A stretch of DNA of 64,000 nt, from the NCBI RefSeq assembly GCF_000835495.1, contig NW_015622542.1:4796485-4860484 (forward strand). Reading direction: 5' to 3'. This stretch comes from Cladophialophora immunda (lineage: Eukaryota; Ascomycota; Eurotiomycetes; Chaetothyriales; Herpotrichiellaceae). Positions 9,574 through 20,375 of this stretch are shown piece by piece. Each line of letters opens with the position of its first letter. The stretch's first letter is position 1. Both the position numbers and the translations under genes were made by a program. Under the pieces are notes generated by a model. It saw nothing but the letters and a program-made list of their open reading frames with translations. It made no database searches and had not been told where the DNA came from.

Positions 9574-11255
9574 ATGGAAAGTCGTAATCATACCCAGGGT
9601 CGGTTGAAACGGGACCACTGTCTGCTCAAAGTTGTCGTTGTCGGGGCTGGAATTGGTGGTCTTGCGTGTGCAATCGCATGTCGAAGAGCCAATCCACCGC
9701 TGGCCGTCACTGTTGTTGAGCGAGCTCCAGAGATCCTCACAATTGGCGCAGGAATCCACATCCCTCCCAACGCCTGCAGAATCGTTACGCATCTCGGCCT
9801 GTTAGAAGAACTGAAGCAGGCAAAGGCGTATTCTGTCGAAGGGTTTACCTTAAGAAGATACAAAGACGGAAATGTTATTGTTGAGAAGCCGATGGGAGAA
9901 AGAATGGAACGAGAATATGGGGCGGAGTGGCTGTACGTGTCCCGATATACCATTTTGATTCGGGCGAGCCGACACTGATAGGAAGCAGAGCCATTCATCG
10001 AGGGGACTACCAGAACGTCTTGTTAGAGGCTGCTCGAAAGAATGGTGCAAAGATAATCACGAACGGGGAAGTCACCGGTATCGAACAAGGCACTGGAGAA
10101 GATCTCGGGAAGCAGATTGTTCTGATGAAAGATGGAAATCGCATGATGGCAGATATTGTGGTTGGCGCGGATGGTAAGTGGTGGCAGTTGCGGTTGCAAA
10201 GATCTGATTGTTTTGACGAATCATGCAGGTCTCTGGTCTGGAATTCGAGAGTATGTCTTGGGCAGACCTATGCCGCCTGTTGAAACCGGCGATCTTGCAT
10301 ATCGAGGGACCTTCACGCGAGAACAGCTGAAAGGGTTCAGGAATGAAAAGATTGACAAACTGATCGAAGCATCAAATGTCCAAGTTTGGCTGGGTTCAGG
10401 ACGACACGCAGTGTTCTATCCATTAAGAGACAAAACAGAGTATAACCTCGTGCTGCTGTGAGTTTTTCACTCCCTCTTGATGAGACAACGAAACTTACAG
10501 ATGCACAAGTTGCGCGGACAATCTCCCAGAAGGTGTCCGGGCGTCGCAAGGAAGTCTTGAAGAAATGGCAGCCAACTTTGAAGGCTGGGATCCGACGTAA
10601 TGACCTCTCCGTCGAACCTTTATCCCGATATGACTGACTTTCCAGCTTGAACACCATCATATCATGCTTGAAGTCGGCCTTGAAATGGAAACTTCTCCAT
10701 TTTAAAGAGCTTGACCAATGGACAAAGGTGTGTTTCCGAAAGCTTGTGCGGAAGCGACCTCAGCTCACTCCAGACAACCAGGGCCCGGTCGCTTTGCTCG
10801 GCGACGCTTCCCATCCCACTCTGCCGTACCAGGGCCAGGGGGCCGCGATGGCTGTCGAAGACGGTGCCATCCTGGGACTCCTTCTCTCCCGGCTGCAGAA
10901 TAGTGGTATTTCGCCCGTCGCCGAGGAGAGGAGCGCACAGTTGACCGACCTCCTTCATTTGTATGAAGATTTGAGGAAGAAGAGAACGGAGGTCAATGTA
11001 GCCGGTGCTGTGCACACGCGACACTTTTATCATCTGGCCGACGGAGATGAGCAACTCAAACGGGACCAGGAGCTGGCCGGGCTTCCCGCGTCTGGTTGGC
11101 AGGGCGCCTGTAGTTTCAATTGGGGAGATGCTGCTTACCAGAAAAACTTGTTGGGATTTGACGTCCTTGCAGACGCCGACAAAAATTTCGACGACTGGTT
11201 GTGCAGAGGGTCCACGAGCAGGTGGAAAGTCACGAGGCCGACAGGAATGTTATAA
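9574..11255 (+). CDS. FAD-dependent monooxygenase, salicylate hydroxylase-like
   Basis: Flavoprotein aromatic hydroxylase of the UbiH/salicylate 1-monooxygenase group, likely cytosolic and NAD(P)H-dependent. The model has six exons: 9574-9932, 9989-10173, 10229-10457, 10501-10596, 10646-10727 and 10782-11255, giving about 474 aa, normal for the family. The N-terminus has the FAD dinucleotide-binding motif GAGIGG (about residues 24-29). Exon 2 gives AIHRGDYQNVLL and the DG motif VVGADG. The C-terminal half has the FAD ribityl motif LLGDASHPTLPYQGQG. The last intron (10728-10781) is 54 nt without a stop and could be retained, but removing it restores the family sequence WTKGPVALLGDASHP. An upstream in-frame ATG at 9529 also exists; 9574 is preferred. 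The likely role is ring hydroxylation or decarboxylation of a salicylate-type acid. Family is secure, substrate inferred. Confidence 0.9.
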
Positions 11256-11628
11256 GGGGAATCCGTAGTACGAGCAGCTTGAGCCTCGGCGTCGCGAGAA
11301 AAATGGACTATTGGCGCATGGGCTAGAGGAATCAATATCATGGAGAGTGAATGGGACGTAGTGACAGAAAACCCAACATGTGTCCCTGTAATGTTCGTCT
11401 ATGGGCAGAACTGGACGTGAACGAAGTAAATGAATCACTAATTGTGAGAACCTCAAATCTGTTCCGTATTACTGGGAGGGCCTCCTGACTATCAAGCTGC
11501 ACGGAGACTCTCTTTTCATGGTCGCCCAAGTAGAGAGAGAGGTATATCCCGAGAAACAACATTGTGGACCTATAGACAGAGACCGGAAAACTAGGAAGAA
11601 ATCTTCCCTAAATATCCAATCCATCCAG

Positions 11629-13548
11629 TTAGCCCTCAATCGTGGTTGCCTTCCCGCCCTTTATTTCGACGGCCATGTTGCTTTCAGTGTCCTCGACCTT
11701 CACCTCCAAGACGTCCAGAGGTGCATCAATCTTAGCATTGAATTCTTTCTTTGGGTTGATCAAAAATGTAGAAGCTAAAGCTTTGTTAGTCAATCCGTAT
11801 CAACGCAAAAACTGAAAGTGTAAGCTCACCTGCAAGACCAAGGGTCGCAAAAGCGACGGCGCAAATGAATACATCGCGGAAACCGATCACATAAGCCGCT
11901 TTGAGGGCTTCCCCTGCCGCCTCAACTACCTCGACGGTGACACCGGGCAATTCCAGCGCTGCTTCGACCGCACCAGCACTCAAATCGGCGATCAGAGCAC
12001 CGATATTGTCCTCTGACACACCCAGTGGAATGACGGCGGCGGCGACTTTGGGGAATAGATTGCTCGTGAGCCCTTGGTTGAACAGAGCACCATAGATGGC
12101 AACAGCGACGGATCCCCCCGTGCTTCTGATCGAGCCCATTAGACCCGAGGTGACGGCAATGAGTTCAGGTGGAGTCGAAAGTTGGGCCGTGGTGTAAAGC
12201 GTGATGACGCCGCATCCTAAACCAGAGCCATAGAAGGTGACATAGCCCCAGAAATGAGACTCGGGTGTGGTTGTGTTGACCGAAGCCATCAGAGAGGCGT
12301 AGATGATGAATCCAATATTCGACGCCATCGCCGTGGCTCGCACCGTCTTGGTGCGATAGATGTAGCCTCCGATGAGGAAGGACATCAAAAGGAGACAGAT
12401 GAACGCAATGCTGTAGCAGACCAGCACTCGGAACGTCGAGATCCCGGTGTTGATAATCTCCATGGAGAAGGGGAAGTAGATGTTGGCGGACATGAAAATG
12501 TACCCTTCGATGAAGACCGCCACCAGCGCAAGTGGGAAATTTCGGTTTTGGAAAAGACCGTGGTGAAAGAGCCCGTCTTTCTTGATCTTCCATTCATAGC
12601 CGATGAGAAGGAGAATGAAAACCACTCCGATGAGGAAAGGAGCGAGGATATGTGCGTTCGTCCAGCCGAAAGGGTTCTGAGAATAGGAGAGGCCAAGGCA
12701 GAAGAGCACCAAGCCTGCAATATACAGGAAAAACCCTACCCAATCCAGGCAGCGCACCTTCTCCTTGAAGGTCAAGGTCAACTGTAACTCTCTCGGTGGT
12801 GGGTTGTAAAGCGTTGCCAGCATGACGGTCGAGAGAACGTAGATGCCTGCGCAGATATACCAGTACGTCCGGAACCCAGCCGGGTTGTTGTTGGTCAATG
12901 CTCCGCCAACAAGCAAGCTGAAGAGGGATCCGAGAGCGATGGCAGAATTGCAGGCACCCTGGGCAAAAGAGCGGTATTTGCGAGGCATGGTTTCCGAGGC
13001 CACAGCGTGGACAAGCGGCTGAGCCCCGAACGACGCACCGCCCAAAACGAAGCCTGCAATGGCCATTTGCATGGAGGATGCTCTGGCCACAATCATGCTG
13101 CCAACAAACCCCAAGGACGTTGGCACCGCCAGGAACCACTTTCGCCCCCAGAGGTCAGCGGCTCGTGCAATCGGAGGAATTGTGGCCGCCGTCAGAATGT
13201 TGATGGCTGTTGCGGGCCATGAAGAAAGAGATTCCCCCCCGACCACGGCGGCGATGGATCGAGCGTAGACACCTGCGCCGACGATGAACAGCATCTGACA
13301 GAAATACTGACTGCAGAGAGCCTGCCATCATGATAAGTGTGCGCTCATCTTCAGGGTGAACTTGGAAGGTAAGCTACCAGGAGGAGAGCGAACTCCTTTT
13401 TGTGGTTCCAGATGACCACCTCCTCGTCCAGGGACTCAGCTGGCGAGCCCAACGACTGGACTTTTTCCTTGGTCTCGTCCATTTTCGACTCTGTGGAAGA
13501 CATAGATGTTGAGCGTGGTGCCCTGAAGGAGCTGTCTGAAAGTTCCAA
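11629..13548 (-). CDS. MFS transporter, TRI12/DHA-type
   Basis: Polytopic plasma-membrane transporter of about 597 aa. Three exons: 13548-13378, 13306-11830 and 11774-11629. Exon 1 encodes a charged cytosolic N-terminus ending EFALLL, which joins YFCQMLFIVGAG, the first membrane span. The large exon carries roughly 13 more hydrophobic segments and a DLWGRKWF loop, the conserved D-x2-GR-type loop between spans 2 and 3. The last exon adds a hydrophilic tail (from ASTFLINPKKEF to the TAA at 11629-11631). Length and layout fit the TRI12 branch, which includes trichothecene and siderophore transporters. In this cluster it may import the aromatic substrate or export an intermediate. It is convergent with the monooxygenase. 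A CTCCGGAT motif lies 78 bp upstream of the ATG. Confidence 0.9.
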
Positions 13549-14346
13549 GGCCTATTAGAGGGTGTCACGAGTGGGAAGTCTAGTACCAGTCTTTAATAAC
13601 CACCTGGAGTGAGTGTGCCCACGTTCTCCGGATGGGGTATACTCCTAGCTCGACACGGATCCCCAGATTCCAGCGCAAGGAAAAGATTCCAAATTTCCAA
13701 GCCTTGGCTTCGTGGGGAAAGCGCTCGCTACAGCAACGTGGCCCTTCTGCCGAGCCAAAAACATGTGTTTGGGCTTGCCTGGAACCTCATTCCGTTGAAG
13801 GTCCTTTCAATTCCGGCCAGGCTTGGAATGGACGTGATGTTCGATTGGAGCAGACTACGTGGCCCACCTGGATCCACCAGATGGGACCCGAGGAGGCCGG
13901 GGAGACTGTGGGGTAATCGCAAGGCTGAGTCTGAGTCCCCTTGGTGTTCAAGTCTCTTACAACCAAGTCAGGGCGCAACTGTAGGCCATCAGTGCACATA
14001 ATGGTTGATACAGTCCGGGAATTCGCGGAGAAGCGTATTCGCCTATCTTCGTTTGTGGTCGCTCCAATACGAAACGAGCGCACTGCTGTGCATTGGCTAC
14101 GTGTGGTTAGCTGGCAGCGACTGGTCAGAGTCGCTCGTCCTTCGAGGGTGCGTCTAGCATTCACGAAATAGTCCTCGCTATCAATCCCCATTAACTTTAT
14201 GCTCCGACACGTGAGAATACAATGCTACTGTCGCACTGTGCGCTCTTCTGATGGAGCCGGCATGGGCTATGCATATCTAGACATATCTATTATATAGAAG
14301 CTCATATTTATCGAATTTCTCGAGCCAGGGATTAACGAAAGTACTA
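13549..14346. other. Intergenic: promoter of the MFS gene
   Basis: About 800 bp lie between the transporter start and the dehydrogenase stop. The motif CTCCGGAT at 13626-13633 is shared with the monooxygenase promoter. No gene is visible. Confidence 0.5.
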
Positions 14347-15647
14347 CTACCAAGCTAGTACCGGTTTGACGACCTGAAATTGAATGAGATTTGAACAGGC
14401 CAGGACTGAAGAAGGATAACTTACCTTTCCCGACTTCATATCCCTGACTGCCTGCTCTATTTCCGTTGATGGGTATGTCTTGCACAGGCCGCTGATGGGT
14501 AATAACCCGTCTTGAAACATTTTGATGAGACGAGGTATCAGCTGAGAGGGGGTTAATAAACCTCATTTTGCTGGTGGAAAGTGAAAACTCACCTCTTGAG
14601 GGTTGGCACAAGCGCCTGTAATTCCGATGACCTTCTTGCAGTGGATGAGCATATCCATTGCTTCAACCCTGAGACACTCCCCCGGCGGAGGAGTGCCGAC
14701 AACAGCAAGCGTTCCCCGTTGGGCGAGCGCTCTGATACCACTATTGATCGCGCCGATCGAGCCAGTAGTGTCGACAATATAGTCAACACCGTGCGCGGAC
14801 ACTTCCCGGATTGCGGCTTCCATATCCTTGTACTTCCTCCCATCCAGGGCGTGCGTAGCCCCTAGAGATTTCGCCAGTTCCAACCTTGAATCAACGATAT
14901 CGATGGCTACAATTTCAGCGACGTTTAGGCTTCTGGCTGCCATGAGAGCACAAAGACCCACTGCACCAAGTCCCAAGATAGCAATACTGCTGCTCGATTT
15001 TGGCTTCAAAACATCCATGACGGTTCCAGCACCCGTCATGAACCCGCAGCCCAGAGGTGCCAAAAAGGATAGATCTTCCACCGGCCCTGCGTACTTGACC
15101 ACAGTTCTGGCGTCACAGATCGCGAGCTTGGAAAACGACGACTGGCCAAACACTGGACCTCTTACGAAGTCTCCATTGGGGCGGCGAATTGAAGTATCGT
15201 CCAGGCCTCTGGTGCCTCCAAAGTTGGTGAGGGCGATGTTGACGCAGGCCCCTTTGCTTCCTTCCTGACATGCTGAGCAACTCATGCAGGAGGCGAAACC
15301 AAGTATTACCCGGTCGCCCTCTCTGAGCCCCGAACTTTCGAGACCGCTGCCCAGCCTGAGGATAATGCCGGCGCCTTCGTGGCCAGCTATTACCGGGAAA
15401 CCACCAATGGGCATTTTCCCCTGCTGCATAACGAGGTCCTGGAAAATTTGGAATGAGTCGGAGCCGTTCTGTTTTCTTCGACAAGGGGCTCTCTCACCGT
15501 ATGGCATATTCCGGAATATTTAATTTCGACAAGAAGCTCATTCTCGCGTACTTCGTCCAGGACAACATCCTCGAGGTTGAAAGGTGCGTTGGGTTTGTCC
15601 ACAACAAGGGCTTTAGTAGGGATGTTTTTCCAGGGCAAGGAATCCAT
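14347..15647 (-). CDS. Zinc-dependent alcohol dehydrogenase, aryl-alcohol type
   Basis: Medium-chain NAD(P)-dependent dehydrogenase of about 379 aa. Four exons: 15647-15498, 15438-14593, 14541-14425 and 14373-14347; the last codes for only VVKPVLAW before the stop. The catalytic-zinc region is GICHTD, then GHEGAG. The structural-zinc lobe reads CMSCSACQEGSKGAC with four cysteines. The third catalytic-zinc segment is GCGFMTGAG, and the Rossmann motif is GLGAVGL. Overall sequence resembles benzyl/aryl-alcohol dehydrogenases, more than ethanol dehydrogenases, so the likely reaction is aromatic alcohol to aldehyde. It lies head-to-tail between the transporter and the aldehyde dehydrogenase on the same strand, which could take the aldehyde on to the acid. 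Zinc and cofactor residues are all present. Confidence 0.92.
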
Positions 15648-16295
15648 AGCTGTATTTTGATTCTCGTCTCAGAGTGACTGACCCTTGCAAAGAGGTCCTG
15701 TCTTTGATATTCCAGAACGAAGTGCTGCCAGGCCCTTTCCAGGAGAAAGGATTCAATGTGCTGGAATCCGGGTCGCGACGAGTTTCGGCTTTCCCCATAA
15801 GCGCGAGTGCAACTAAGATCCCACCAGTCACCGAATTGCAACGTAATGTTTGTTTTTATCTCGGAACCGGTGGCGGAATAGGAGCAGGGAGTCTGGAGTC
15901 TGGGGTGCATTAAGATCAGGCAAATCAGGTCCCCAGATCCCTTCCCGGGGATTCGGAGCGTCAGGTCTACACCAAGCTTCTCCATTCTTAGTTGTTGCCT
16001 CCGACGCCCCGGGGCTCCGAGATTTGTGGTAGAATCGGCGAGTTCGGAACTTGATTTGTGGGAAGTGCCATGTTCCGTTAATGCCCATGTTTCAAAGACT
16101 TGAGAGTGCACTTGTGCTCGATCTAGATTGGCATTGACGGTCTCAACGACGCAATAAATGATTTTTTACAAAGAGGATATTGTGGATAAGCGCACTTGGT
16201 ATTATCGGAGGGAGGCATCATCGGCAAACAACATGGGTCGGATAATATGAACATTTAATTCGCAAGCGAGCTTGTCCATGGCGCTCTCGCCAACA
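15648..16295. other. Intergenic: promoter of the alcohol dehydrogenase
   Basis: This 650-bp gap holds a CCGGATT motif on the minus strand at 15765-15771, 118 bp before the dehydrogenase ATG. Open frames here are short and match no family I recognise. Confidence 0.45.
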
Positions 16296-17846
16296 TCACA
16301 ATGAGATATATACGCTCTTCAGCTCGGTCCAATAGTCGGTGCAATACTTAGACAACTCCCGTCCATCGCCACTCTGTTTCCACCCACCAAAGGGCAAGTC
16401 GACTGCCATGGTCGGCGATGAGCAGTTCACGCCCACACTGCCCGCTTCGAGCGCCTTGGCCACTCTCAATGCCCGTGAGACATCCTTTGTAAAAACACTG
16501 GCATAGAGACCAAACTCGGTGTCATTCGCACGCTGAAGAACCTCTCCCTCGTCGGAAAAGGTGTTGACACAGACAACAGGCCCGAAAATCTCTTCCTTCA
16601 TAACCCTGGAGTTCTCTGGGGCGTTAGAGATGATGGTAGCCTCCACAAAATATCCCTCCTTGCCCTGGCGACCACCGCCTAAGGGTACGCTCAATTTATT
16701 CTCCTTCGCGTAATCGAGATAGGACATCACACGGTCGAATTGTGCCTTGTCGACCTGTGGTCCGCGTCCCGTCCCTGCTATTAGCGGGTCGGCGGCTGGG
16801 AAGAGCTCTGCCATAGCAGTCTTCATTTTCTCCGTAAATTGCGTGGCGATGGACTCGTGTACGTATACCCGCGAACTGGCGATACAAGACTGCCCACTGT
16901 TCAACAGGATGCTCATTGTGGCAGCAGGGACGGCTTTGGCCAAGTCTGCGTCCTCAAACACGATGAGGGGAGACTTCCCGCCGAGCTCGAGCGTGACTTT
17001 CTTCAGATTCGACTCCGCCGCAGCCTTTTTGATAGCACGTCCTGCGATAACGCTGCCCGTAAAGCTCACCTTACGGATATCCATGTGCTTTGCGATTGCC
17101 TCGCCACAGGGACGGCCGTACCCAGATAGGATATTGAGTACGCCTTTCGGTAAGCCGATCTCTCGGGCTAACCGGCCGACGACGAGAGAAGAAAGAGGCG
17201 ATTTCTCGGATGACTTCAATACTAACGTATTGCCAGTGACAAGTGCTGGGCCGACCTTGTTAATCAGCATGAGCAGCGGAACGTTCCAGGGAGTGATAGC
17301 GCCGCAGACTCCGAATGGTTGCCGGAACGTGATGTTCACGAAGTCCTTGGTGTTGAGGCTCGAATCGCCGGTCACGTCCAGTGCTTTCCCCGAAAAGTAC
17401 CGTAGGTTATAGACTGACAGTTTGACCGAGACTTGCAGGGTTGACGATGTTAGTCCTAAATTACTGTAGATCAGGGATAATGAAATCGCGAGCTTACAAT
17501 CGTCAACATATGGCTTGCCCATAGTTATAGCCTCGAGATAGGCAAGCTCATCGGCGTTCGCTTCGATAGCATCGGCGAGTCGATTCAGATAGCTGATCCG
17601 CTCAGCTGCGGATAGGGCAGACCACGCCGGGAACGCCTCCTTCGCAGCGTTGACGGCGAGGTCGACATCTTCGACGTCAGCTTCGTAGACTGATGCGGCT
17701 AACTTCTCTGTCGTAGGGTTGTAGACATCGAATCTTTTACCAGATACCGAAGGCACGAACTCTCCGTTGATGAAGAGCCTATCCTCAATATGCCGGGCTT
17801 CGAACGACTTCGTGACGCCGGCCTCATTGACTGCAGCGGGTGCCAT
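16296..17846 (-). CDS. Aldehyde dehydrogenase, salicylaldehyde/vanillin-type
   Basis: NAD(P)-dependent aldehyde dehydrogenase of about 494 aa, oxidising an (aromatic) aldehyde to the acid. The model has two exons, 17846-17498 and 17431-16296. The 66-nt intron is a multiple of three and has no stop, so the frame reads through it. Removing it gives GKPYVDDFSVKLSVYNLRYFSG, in line with the family. The start at 17846 (MAPAAVNEAG) is preferred to the upstream in-frame ATG at 17990 because family similarity begins soon after it. Catalytic residues are present: glutamate in VTLELGGKSP and cysteine in NSGQSCIASS. NITFRQPFGVCGAITPWNVP is close to fungal salicylaldehyde and vanillin dehydrogenases. Placed beside an aryl-alcohol dehydrogenase, it probably does the next oxidation step. 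Confidence 0.92.
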   Translation of the reverse strand: MAPAAVNEAGVTKSFEARHIEDRLFINGEFVPSVSGKRFDVYNPTTEKLAASVYEADVEDVDLAVNAAKEAFPAWSALSAAERISYLNRLADAIEANADELAYLEAITMGKPYVDDCKLAISLSLIYSNLGLTSSTLQVSVKLSVYNLRYFSGKALDVTGDSSLNTKDFVNITFRQPFGVCGAITPWNVPLLMLINKVGPALVTGNTLVLKSSEKSPLSSLVVGRLAREIGLPKGVLNILSGYGRPCGEAIAKHMDIRKVSFTGSVIAGRAIKKAAAESNLKKVTLELGGKSPLIVFEDADLAKAVPAATMSILLNSGQSCIASSRVYVHESIATQFTEKMKTAMAELFPAADPLIAGTGRGPQVDKAQFDRVMSYLDYAKENKLSVPLGGGRQGKEGYFVEATIISNAPENSRVMKEEIFGPVVCVNTFSDEGEVLQRANDTEFGLYASVFTKDVSRALRVAKALEAGSVGVNCSSPTMAVDLPFGGWKQSGDGRELSKYCTDYWTELKSVYISL

Positions 17847-19419
17847 ATTAATCAAGTGCAGCTTCGTATTGCTCTCGAAACTACCAATATGTCTGGCGCC
17901 AGACAGAAGGCCAACAGCCACCAGTCTTCTTATGTATCGGTGGTCGGAGGATGTGAGCTTGCCCGGAAGAACGCAAAGCTCCCGCGTCAAAGGCCTGCCA
18001 GACTCATGAGCTGGGCAACGGCGTTTTGATTAGAACTCAGATTCTCTGTTCGACGTCGACAAGGTCCGCGGTTCGGCGTGAGACCAACCCGTACATTAAC
18101 TCGTGAAACACGCCTCCACGCCAAGGTCCGAGGCCAAGTAGTAGGCTGTCAGATATGGCATCGACCCCATATCTGGAGAGAAAATTGATACCATTCGAAT
18201 CGGATCAGCAGGGACATTGGCATCAACGAGGCGTACGGGGGATCCGAATTTGACATCCCAGGGCCGAGAATTCGAGGACAGCTGGAACGGAGAACTGGGG
18301 TAAGTGCTCATTCCGTGACTTATTCCGCGGCGTGTTCCGCGGCCAAGGCAAGCGTAACTACAGATGGTTTCTGTGTATGGAGAAGCCCCAACATCCTGAC
18401 TACCTCAAGTTAGTTGGGGTTTGCGATACGCACAATACGCAGCATCGGCATGATAGTTGTCATGAGCGAATCTGATTGATGGAGACAGAATGGCAGAGAG
18501 ATATCAAATACGCACTCACCGCCGCACAGGAGAAGACTATAAATGAAACAGTCAAGGGCACCCTCGAGCTGTCTCGCTTGGCTAGCAGTCCTACTGATAT
18601 GTACGAGCAAGCAATAAACGCGCGGATGAGATTCAGAGAGGGCAAAGGAGAACACCATGGGTGTTCATGCATGTATGACCACTTGTGAGGAAATGTACCG
18701 CACAATTTCAGGGGATAAATCTGTGAAGCCACAGAGTCAAATGAAATTGCAATCAATTCAGGCCTATTTTAGGAGCTTCAGTCGGTAGTCCGGGTTTCGT
18801 AGGTTTTTTGTAGCCTTTTTGACATGAGGCTTTGCCTTCGATGGTCCATAAACGGCTCTGGAACAGGCCGTAAGCGGTAAGCCCATCCAGAAGTTCAATC
18901 CAAGAGCGGCACAAAGCATGATTCTCAGCGAGGTGCTGGCAATGAACGTAAGGTTAAGAATGCTCTAACGCTCTTGATCTATAAGGAACTCACGACTAGG
19001 GTCCAACAGTTGGTGTCTAATATGGGGGAGTTCTGAAGTCGTGCTTAACGCCATGGAGAACAAGCCAGTAGGGTAGTACGCATCTACAGGGCAGGGAACT
19101 CAATTGCACCGTTAGATACCTCACGGCCACCAAGTTCTATTCTATGGACACGGTTCTTCAGTCATTCAGATCTCGCCAGCAACTGTTTCTTCGCCCGAGA
19201 CCTACTGTGTGTGATTTTCTACGGTCGTCTACAAGGCGGGGAAAGCAGTTTATGCGCCGCGGTTTGGAGGACAAAACTGTTGACGTGGCACCGTGATCGC
19301 AGGTCAAGTAAAAGGCGCCTCTTCTGCGGCACAATTTGATGAGAGATGTGCCTCCACTGGTTCCATGTCCTCAACTGAAGAACCACATCCCAGTGTCTAG
19401 GCGATGTTGCCTCGCGGCC
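17847..19419. other. Intergenic stretch with three CCGCGG palindromes
   Basis: This 1.6-kb region lies upstream of the aldehyde dehydrogenase. CCGCGG occurs at 18066-18071, 18325-18330 and 18337-18342, the last two in a TTCCGCGG repeat spaced 12 bp. A 71-codon minus-strand frame (18311-18096) shows no recognised motif. I see no convincing gene here. Confidence 0.4.
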
Positions 19420-20375
19420 ATGGTGTCTCCGGGTAAGCGACGCGATTCTCAGGCCGTGCGAAACTACGAGGCGCGGCCCGCCGTTGAATGGGGCAGTTTC
19501 CGGGACGGGTGTATTCTGTGGATACGCGACAGAGCATCCGTTGATCGTCACATCCCGTCGCTCACGGATGGGTTCAGAATGGATGACTGGGTCTATGACC
19601 ATCCATGCGTGGTCCTCAGGTTTTACAAACACGATGTGAAGGGCGAGATGGTCAAAGTGGCTCCGGTACGTCCAACTCTGCCCGTCCTTTCTGCAATGTC
19701 AACTGACCTTTGGCGTGCACAAAGGTCACCGCGCATCCCCAAAAGTCCCCTGGCGAATACATCCCGATCGCTCCCCTCAACGCCCGCAATGGCTGCCAGC
19801 TCACATTGCGCAATAAGCGTGCTCTTGAGAAACCATCCTACGTGAAGAAGATTTGCTTCGAGATCGATGCCAGAATGCTTGCTCTTTTCAGCGGGGTCAG
19901 TGCAGATACATTCCGTCTGACGAAAGGGTCGATGAAGCTGTTGCTGGCCAAAATGCCCCCGGTGATCGAGTGGGCCGTCCCCGAGCCACCTTCTTCCTCC
20001 TCGAACGGAAACACCGTTTTACCACATGGTGCCTCCGATCATCGCACAAATTCCACACCCGAGAGATTGAATCGAGATGTTGAAGCTCAGTCACTCCTCG
20101 GGCATCCAGACTCGCAAGTAACGGGATACGGAAGCACTGGATTCTTGGGGAAATCCTCTTACGTTGCAAGAACCCAACAAATACGGTGCATCGCCGAATT
20201 GGTACTCAAACTAATGTTGTGCATTCCGATGCTTCTGGTGCTCATTGCTTGTGTTACTGCAAGGTTCATCGGCGATTTTATGTTGAGAGGTCCAGTAACG
20301 ACATACGACGCTGCGGGCAAGCTTTTGCTCGCTTTGTGGACGATAAGTCTTGCGGATATGGTTGGGGACTACTAG
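19420..20375 (+). CDS. Conserved fungal hypothetical protein with C-terminal membrane segment
   Basis: About 298 aa in two exons, 19420-19665 and 19725-20375, joined in phase 0 (VKVAP then VTAHPQK). The start at 19420 has a good context (GCCATGG); an in-frame ATG at 19336 is possible. The N-terminal part contains WIRDRASVDRHIPSLTDGF and WVYDHPCVVLRF, a pattern I associate with a conserved fungal family of unknown function. The middle is polar and low-complexity. Residues around 240-270 (LVLKLMLCIPMLLVLIACV) form one strong membrane span, followed by about 40 residues. No catalytic motif is visible. Neighbours give no functional clue. Confidence 0.7.

Noticed and set aside
17847..17990. Longer N-terminus of the aldehyde dehydrogenase
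   Set aside because: The 48 extra residues have no family similarity and the ATG at 17846 fits the usual start; kept only as an alternative.
18096..18311. 71-codon minus-strand frame upstream of the aldehyde dehydrogenase
   Set aside because: No motif, and no upstream or downstream exon that would extend it.
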